Source: DASWOJ01 sp964242415 | Lineage (GTDB): Bacteria; Pseudomonadota; Alphaproteobacteria; Acetobacterales; Acetobacteraceae | Length of the DNA: 64,000 bases | Direction of reading: 5' to 3' | NCBI GenBank assembly: GCA_964242415.1 | Contig: CAXTAT010000014.1 | Location: 1 to 64,000, forward strand | Shown here: piece by piece, positions 60,067 through 64,000 of the stretch | Layout of the letters: each line of letters starts with the position of its first letter | Numbering within the stretch: the stretch's first letter is position 1 | The notes under the pieces: generated by a model | Seen by the model: the letters and a program-made list of their open reading frames with translations, nothing else | Databases searched by the model: none | Told to the model about the DNA's origin: nothing | Translations under genes and position numbers: made by a program

Positions 60067-61700
60067 GCCGCCTCCCGGTGCAGGACCGCCTTCGGGCTAA
60101 GCCCCTTGGGCTTCAGCCGGACGACGGCAATGATGACCAGGCCATAAATCAAATAACGGTATTCCCCCAGGTCGCGCAGCACCTCGGGCGCGCCGATCAG
60201 GGCCGCCGCGCCGATCAGCACGCCGGGCAGGCTGCCGATGCCGCCCACCACCAGGATCGCCAGCACGTTGACCGAGACCAGCAACTGGAAGCTCTGCGGA
60301 AACACCGAGCCGACCATCCCGGCGAAGATGCCGCCCGCCAGCCCGGCGAACGCCGCCCCCATCGTATAGGCCGACAGCTTCACCCGGACGAGCGCGATGC
60401 CCAGCGCCTGGGCCACGTCCTCGTCCTCCCGCACCGCGAGCCAGCGCCGCCCGAGGCCCGAATGCTGCACGCGCCAGGCGATGTAGCCGGCCGCCGCGGT
60501 CAGGCACGCCGTCATGTAGAAAAGCTGTGTCGGCGAGCTGAGCGACACGCCGAACAGCGCCGGCTTCGGCACGTTGACGATGCCCTGCGCCCCGCCCAGC
60601 AGCGGCTTCAGCATGTCCGACAGCACCAGCACCCGGATGATCTCGCCCAGGCCCAACGTCGCGATCGCCAGGTAGTCGCCGCGCACCTTCAGCACCGGCA
60701 GGCCGAACAGGAACCCGGCGCCGGACGCGGCCAGGACCGCAAACGGCAGCGCCGCGAAGAACGGCAGGTGGCCCCCCGCGCCGGTGGGGTCCGCCGTCAG
60801 CAGCGCCACGGTGTAGGCGCCCACGGCAAAGAACGCGACGAAGCCGAGATCGACCAGGCCGGCCAGGCCCAACTCGATATTCAGGCCGAACCCCATCAGC
60901 GTGTAAAGGCAGACCAGCATCATCACCTGGGCAACGAAGTCGTTGGTCAGCGCCGGCAGGGCCAGCACCACCACGAAGCCCAGCAGCCGCACCGCCAGCC
61001 GGACCCGGGCCGGCAGCCCGGCGAACGTGGCGGCGCCCGGGCGGGCCGCCAGCAGCGCGCCGATGCCTGCCGCCGCCGCGGCGCCCGCGGGCAGCACGCC
61101 GTCATAGGTGAACGCCCAGTCCTCGACGCCGCCGATCCCGCCCAGTACGCTGCGGATCAGCTCGCGCAGCAGCCCGGCCACCACCACGCCGCCGAGCGCA
61201 CCGAGCACGATCCGCCGGGTCAGCCGGCCGCACAGCACCAGCGCCGCCCCGAGCGCGGCCGCGGCAGCCCCGGCGGCGGCGAGAACCAGGGCCGCCTGCG
61301 GATCGGCCAAGCCGAAGCCAAGCCGCCGCAGCGTGACCGGCGTGAGCGACACCAGCATCCAGCGCAGGTTCGCGGCCCCGGCCACCGCGGCCAGGCTGAC
61401 CAGCAGCCCGCCCGCGACCGCGCCCGCAACCGCCGCCGTGGCCACCGCTGCCGCCGATGGGTGGTGCCGCGCCAGCACCGCCCCGCCGCCGAGCGCCACC
61501 GCCAGCAGCAAGGCGTGCCCGATGTCCAGCACGCCCACCACCAGCGCACGGTCGCTGAACTGGCCGAACAGCCCGACCAGCACGGTGAAGGCGCACCAGG
61601 CGGTGATGGACAGGGTGACTGTCCCCGCCAAGCGCAGACCGGCGGGCGCCATCGCGGCGCGACGGGCCGCAACCTGCGGGTGGACCAGTTCCCCGGCCAC
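60063..61700 (-). CDS. livM: ABC transporter permease LivM with long N-terminal membrane extension
   Basis: 545 aa, about 150-200 residues longer than a standard LivM. Conserved LivM core is in the C-terminal half: GFGLNIELGLAGLVDLGFVA, VLKVRGDYLAIATLGLGEII, VREDEDVAQALGIALVRVKL (EAA-like loop) and VVGGIGSLPGVLIGAAAL. The N-terminal part contains five or six additional hydrophobic helices with low similarity to anything recognised. GTG 61700 is the frame's first start and lies 4 nt after the livH stop; a later start would remove some helices. Confidence 0.87.
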   Translation of the reverse strand: MAGELVHPQVAARRAAMAPAGLRLAGTVTLSITAWCAFTVLVGLFGQFSDRALVVGVLDIGHALLLAVALGGGAVLARHHPSAAAVATAAVAGAVAGGLLVSLAAVAGAANLRWMLVSLTPVTLRRLGFGLADPQAALVLAAAGAAAAALGAALVLCGRLTRRIVLGALGGVVVAGLLRELIRSVLGGIGGVEDWAFTYDGVLPAGAAAAAGIGALLAARPGAATFAGLPARVRLAVRLLGFVVVLALPALTNDFVAQVMMLVCLYTLMGFGLNIELGLAGLVDLGFVAFFAVGAYTVALLTADPTGAGGHLPFFAALPFAVLAASGAGFLFGLPVLKVRGDYLAIATLGLGEIIRVLVLSDMLKPLLGGAQGIVNVPKPALFGVSLSSPTQLFYMTACLTAAAGYIAWRVQHSGLGRRWLAVREDEDVAQALGIALVRVKLSAYTMGAAFAGLAGGIFAGMVGSVFPQSFQLLVSVNVLAILVVGGIGSLPGVLIGAAALIGAPEVLRDLGEYRYLIYGLVIIAVVRLKPKGLSPKAVLHREAA

Positions 61701-61704
61701 CGGG

Positions 61705-62787
61705 TCAGGCCCGCGCGGTGGACAGCCGCTCGCCCAGCAGGCCGCGGGGGCGGAAGATCAACACCATGACCAGCATGGTGTAGGCGATGGCGTCGCGGAG
61801 CTGATAGGGCGAGCTGACCCCAAGCCCCTCCAGGAACGCGGCCGGCCCCAGGCTCTCGACCAGGCCCAGCGCATAGCCGCCCAGCATGGCGCCGGGGATG
61901 TTGCCGATGCCGCCGAGCACCGCCGCGCCGAACCCCTTCACGCCTAGGAAGAAGCCCATGAAGAACGAGACCTGCTTGAACACCAGGCCATAGAGCAGCC
62001 CGGCAATCCCCGCCAGCGCCCCGCCGAGCGCGAAGGTGAACACGATCACCCGGTCCACGTTGATGCCCATCAGCGTCGCCGCGTCCTTGTCCTCCGCCAC
62101 CGCGCGCATCGCGGTGCCGATGCGCGACCGCATGACGATCAGCGTCAGCACCACCATCGTCAGCACCGCCACCACGACCACGACGACCTGCACGCGCGGC
62201 ACCTGGAAGCCGGCAACCTCGACAATGCCATCCACCGACGGCATCGAGGGGAACGACTTGTTCTGCGCGCCGAACATGCCGCGCGCCGAGTACTCCAGCA
62301 CGAACGACACCCCGAGCGTGCTGATCAGCGGCGCCAGCGACCGCCCGCGGCGGAACGGGCGGTAGGCGATGCGCTCGACCAGCACGGCGACCCCGGCCGA
62401 GACGGCGATGCACACGGTGGTGCCGATCAGGAAGCTGAGCGCCGGATCAGGCCCCAGGATGCCGGCGCGGTTGCAGGCCAGCAGCGAGAAGCAGGCCGCA
62501 TAGGAGCCGAACATGAACACGTCGCCATGCGCGAAGTTGACCATGCGCAGGATGCCGTAAACCATGGTGTAGCCGAGCGCGATCAGCGCGTAGATCGCCC
62601 CGATCGTCAGCCCGAACGCCAGGAAGGAGAACCACTCCGCCCGGTTGTAGCGCGGGTGCAGCAGCCCGGCCACGAACCCGGTCCCGACCACCGCCACGAC
62701 CACCAGGCGCAACGCCAGCAGGAACCAATCGACGGCCGTCGCCCGCCGCAGCCAGTCCCCCACCAGGCCGGCCTGCGCCGTGGCCAC
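61705..62787 (-). CDS. livH: ABC transporter permease LivH
   Basis: 360 aa, eight to nine helices. Core motifs: GLTIGAIYALIALGYTMVYG, ILRMVNFAHGDVFMFGSYAA, TLGVSFVLEYSARGMFGAQN, MRAVAEDKDAATLMGINVDR (EAA loop) and GGIGNIPGAMLGGYALGLVE. An N-terminal leader of about 30 residues precedes the usual start. GTG 62787 overlaps the livJ TAG by 1 nt. Confidence 0.92.
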   Translation of the reverse strand: MATAQAGLVGDWLRRATAVDWFLLALRLVVVAVVGTGFVAGLLHPRYNRAEWFSFLAFGLTIGAIYALIALGYTMVYGILRMVNFAHGDVFMFGSYAACFSLLACNRAGILGPDPALSFLIGTTVCIAVSAGVAVLVERIAYRPFRRGRSLAPLISTLGVSFVLEYSARGMFGAQNKSFPSMPSVDGIVEVAGFQVPRVQVVVVVVAVLTMVVLTLIVMRSRIGTAMRAVAEDKDAATLMGINVDRVIVFTFALGGALAGIAGLLYGLVFKQVSFFMGFFLGVKGFGAAVLGGIGNIPGAMLGGYALGLVESLGPAAFLEGLGVSSPYQLRDAIAYTMLVMVLIFRPRGLLGERLSTARA

Positions 62788-64000
62788 TACGGGAACACTT
62801 CCTTCGGGTTCGCGCCGAGCTTGAACGTCGAAGGATCGCCGCTGACATACTCGAACACGGCGAAGTGCGAGGAGCCGCAGTCGCCATTCTTGTCGCAGGT
62901 CAGCTTGCCGGTGATGCCGTCGAGGTCCTTGGTCTGCATCAGCGCGTCGCGCAGCGCCTTGCGGCCGATGTAGGTGTCGCCGGCGGCGTCGGTCTTGGCG
63001 ACCTTCTCGATGGCGGTCATCATCGCCAGCGCCGCATCGTAGCCGTTGCCGTGGAAGCCGCCGATCGGGTCCTCGCCGAACTTCGCCTTGTACTTCGCCA
63101 GGAAGTCGCCGTAGCGTGCGCCCATGAGCTTCGGGTCGTTATCGATGCCCGTCAGCCGGTAGCCGATCGCCGCATCCCCGGCCGCCTCCAGGAACGCCGG
63201 GGCGAGCACGGCGTCCGTGCCGAGCACAGGGACGTTGGCCATCGTCGGCACCTCCTTCTCCTGCCGCACGAGATAGGCGGAGGCGCCGGTGAAGATGGGC
63301 GCGAACAGCAGCTCGGGCTTGGCGGTGCCGATCCGCGTCAGCACGGGGCGCAAGTCGGAGTCGGACGGGGAGATCGCCTCCGCCGCGACGATGGTGCCGC
63401 CGGCGGCCTTGAACTGCTTGGCGAAGGCGTTGACCAACTCCTCGGCATACAGGCTGCCGTCGTGCATCGTCGCGACCTTGGTGGCGTGGATGCTCTGCGC
63501 GTACTTCACCGCGGCGGCGGCGCCGTTGATGTCGTTGTACACGAACCGCACGATGCCCTGCAGCCCCACCGGCCGGTCGGCCGCGGTCAGCGGCGGAGCG
63601 GTGGCGCTGGTCACCGCCTGCGGCATGCCGGCGTTCCACAGGATGGGCGAGCCGCCGCGCGACTCCGAGGAGCACGCCGTGCCGATCACCCCCACGATCT
63701 GCTTGTTGGCCGCCAGCCGGGTGGCGCCGGTCTGGCCGCCCTCCACGCTGCACTGGCCGTCCTCCGGCAGGTACTTGATGGGATGCCCGGCCAGCGTGTT
63801 GCCATGGTCGTCGAACGCGATCTCCGCCCCGCGGGAGGCATCGACGCCGAGCGACAGGTCCGGCCCCGACAGCACCAGCAGGGCGCCGATCAGGATGGGC
63901 TGGCCCTTGGCGATCTTCACGACGCCGACGTCGTCCGTCACCGGCCCCAGGGTTTCCGCCCGCGCGGCCCCGGCCAGCACGGTTGCGAGGCAGCCTGCGG
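62787..64000 (-). CDS. livJ: Periplasmic substrate-binding protein LivJ-like (5' end outside window)
   Basis: Type I periplasmic binding protein of the branched-chain amino acid (HAAT) class; the start lies beyond the right edge because the signal peptide (ending AGAARA) is cut. Seen are PILIGALLVLSGPDLSLGVD, GGQTGATRLAANKQIVGVIG, SSESRGGSPILWNAGMP, MHDGSLYAEELVNAFAKQFK and GNGYDAALAMMTAIEKV. Binding-site residues for a carboxylate group are likely in the SSES segment. Such proteins bind many aromatics, urea or carboxylates, so the ligand is not fixed by family. First gene of the livJHMGF-monooxygenase-MFS operon. Confidence 0.9.
   Translation of the reverse strand, partial: AGCLATVLAGAARAETLGPVTDDVGVVKIAKGQPILIGALLVLSGPDLSLGVDASRGAEIAFDDHGNTLAGHPIKYLPEDGQCSVEGGQTGATRLAANKQIVGVIGTACSSESRGGSPILWNAGMPQAVTSATAPPLTAADRPVGLQGIVRFVYNDINGAAAAVKYAQSIHATKVATMHDGSLYAEELVNAFAKQFKAAGGTIVAAEAISPSDSDLRPVLTRIGTAKPELLFAPIFTGASAYLVRQEKEVPTMANVPVLGTDAVLAPAFLEAAGDAAIGYRLTGIDNDPKLMGARYGDFLAKYKAKFGEDPIGGFHGNGYDAALAMMTAIEKVAKTDAAGDTYIGRKALRDALMQTKDLDGITGKLTCDKNGDCGSSHFAVFEYVSGDPSTFKLGANPKEVFP

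Overview
The window is about 64 kb of very GC-rich, densely packed bacterial chromosome. The gene families suggest an alphaproteobacterium, most likely an acetic-acid-bacterium relative (Acetobacteraceae/Rhodospirillales). The pointers are a hopanoid tailoring cluster, an LptFGD-SurA-KsgA block, a che operon in the gene order known from rhizobia, and frequent GTG/TTG starts with 1-8 nt overlaps. This placement is inferred from gene content, not measured. No rRNA, tRNA, CRISPR, prophage or intact insertion sequence was seen.

Layout. (1) 1-7276: hopanoid and isoprenoid block. dxs-hpnM-hpnI-hpnJ run leftwards and ispH-hpnH rightwards from a shared 407-nt intergenic region, so precursor supply (DXP synthase, IspH) sits with the enzymes that build the hopanoid side chain and its cyclitol-ether head group. 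(2) 7289-11982: DHA2 exporter, DHDPS-family aldolase/lyase, and a DUF3311 + sodium:solute symporter pair behind two strong leader hairpins. (3) 12420-28431: a long leftward run: cysQ, tsaC/sua5, a surface-polysaccharide group (two methyltransferases, an O-antigen-ligase-like protein, a small membrane protein, DUF218), a GlcD-type flavoprotein, lptF, lptG, lptD, surA, ksgA and a degenerate EAL protein. (4) 28517-30452: pepA-holC. (5) 30679-33369: a tightly coupled three-gene operon (FAD oxidoreductase, NAD epimerase, TIM-barrel isomerase) of unknown pathway. (6) 33750-37024: a catabolic operon (27-codon leader ORF, amidohydrolase, ACS-type MFS transporter, isopropylmalate/tartrate-type dehydrogenase). 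(7) 37025-42322: a gene-poor zone with one acyl-CoA synthetase, two decayed gene ends, palindromic repeats, a 26-bp perfect inverted repeat and two small exported proteins with a similar C-terminal motif.

(8) 42323-48807: a complete nine-gene chemotaxis operon: STAS/CheS-like, cheY1, cheA, cheW, cheR, cheB, cheY2, cheD, CheT-like. On the other strand follow a lone fliG and a soluble double-PAS chemoreceptor ending in a CheR-tether-like pentapeptide. A transposase fragment lies between them. (9) 53087-64000: a LysR regulator and a periplasmic sulfite dehydrogenase (sorA molybdoenzyme, sorB cytochrome c) converge on an oppositely oriented operon: livJ (cut by the window end)-livH-livM-livG-livF, a flavin-dependent monooxygenase of the NtaA/DszA type, and an MFS transporter. 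The combination reads as uptake of an organic compound, oxidative cleavage by the monooxygenase and, if the compound is a sulfonate, detoxification of released sulfite. That substrate is inference.
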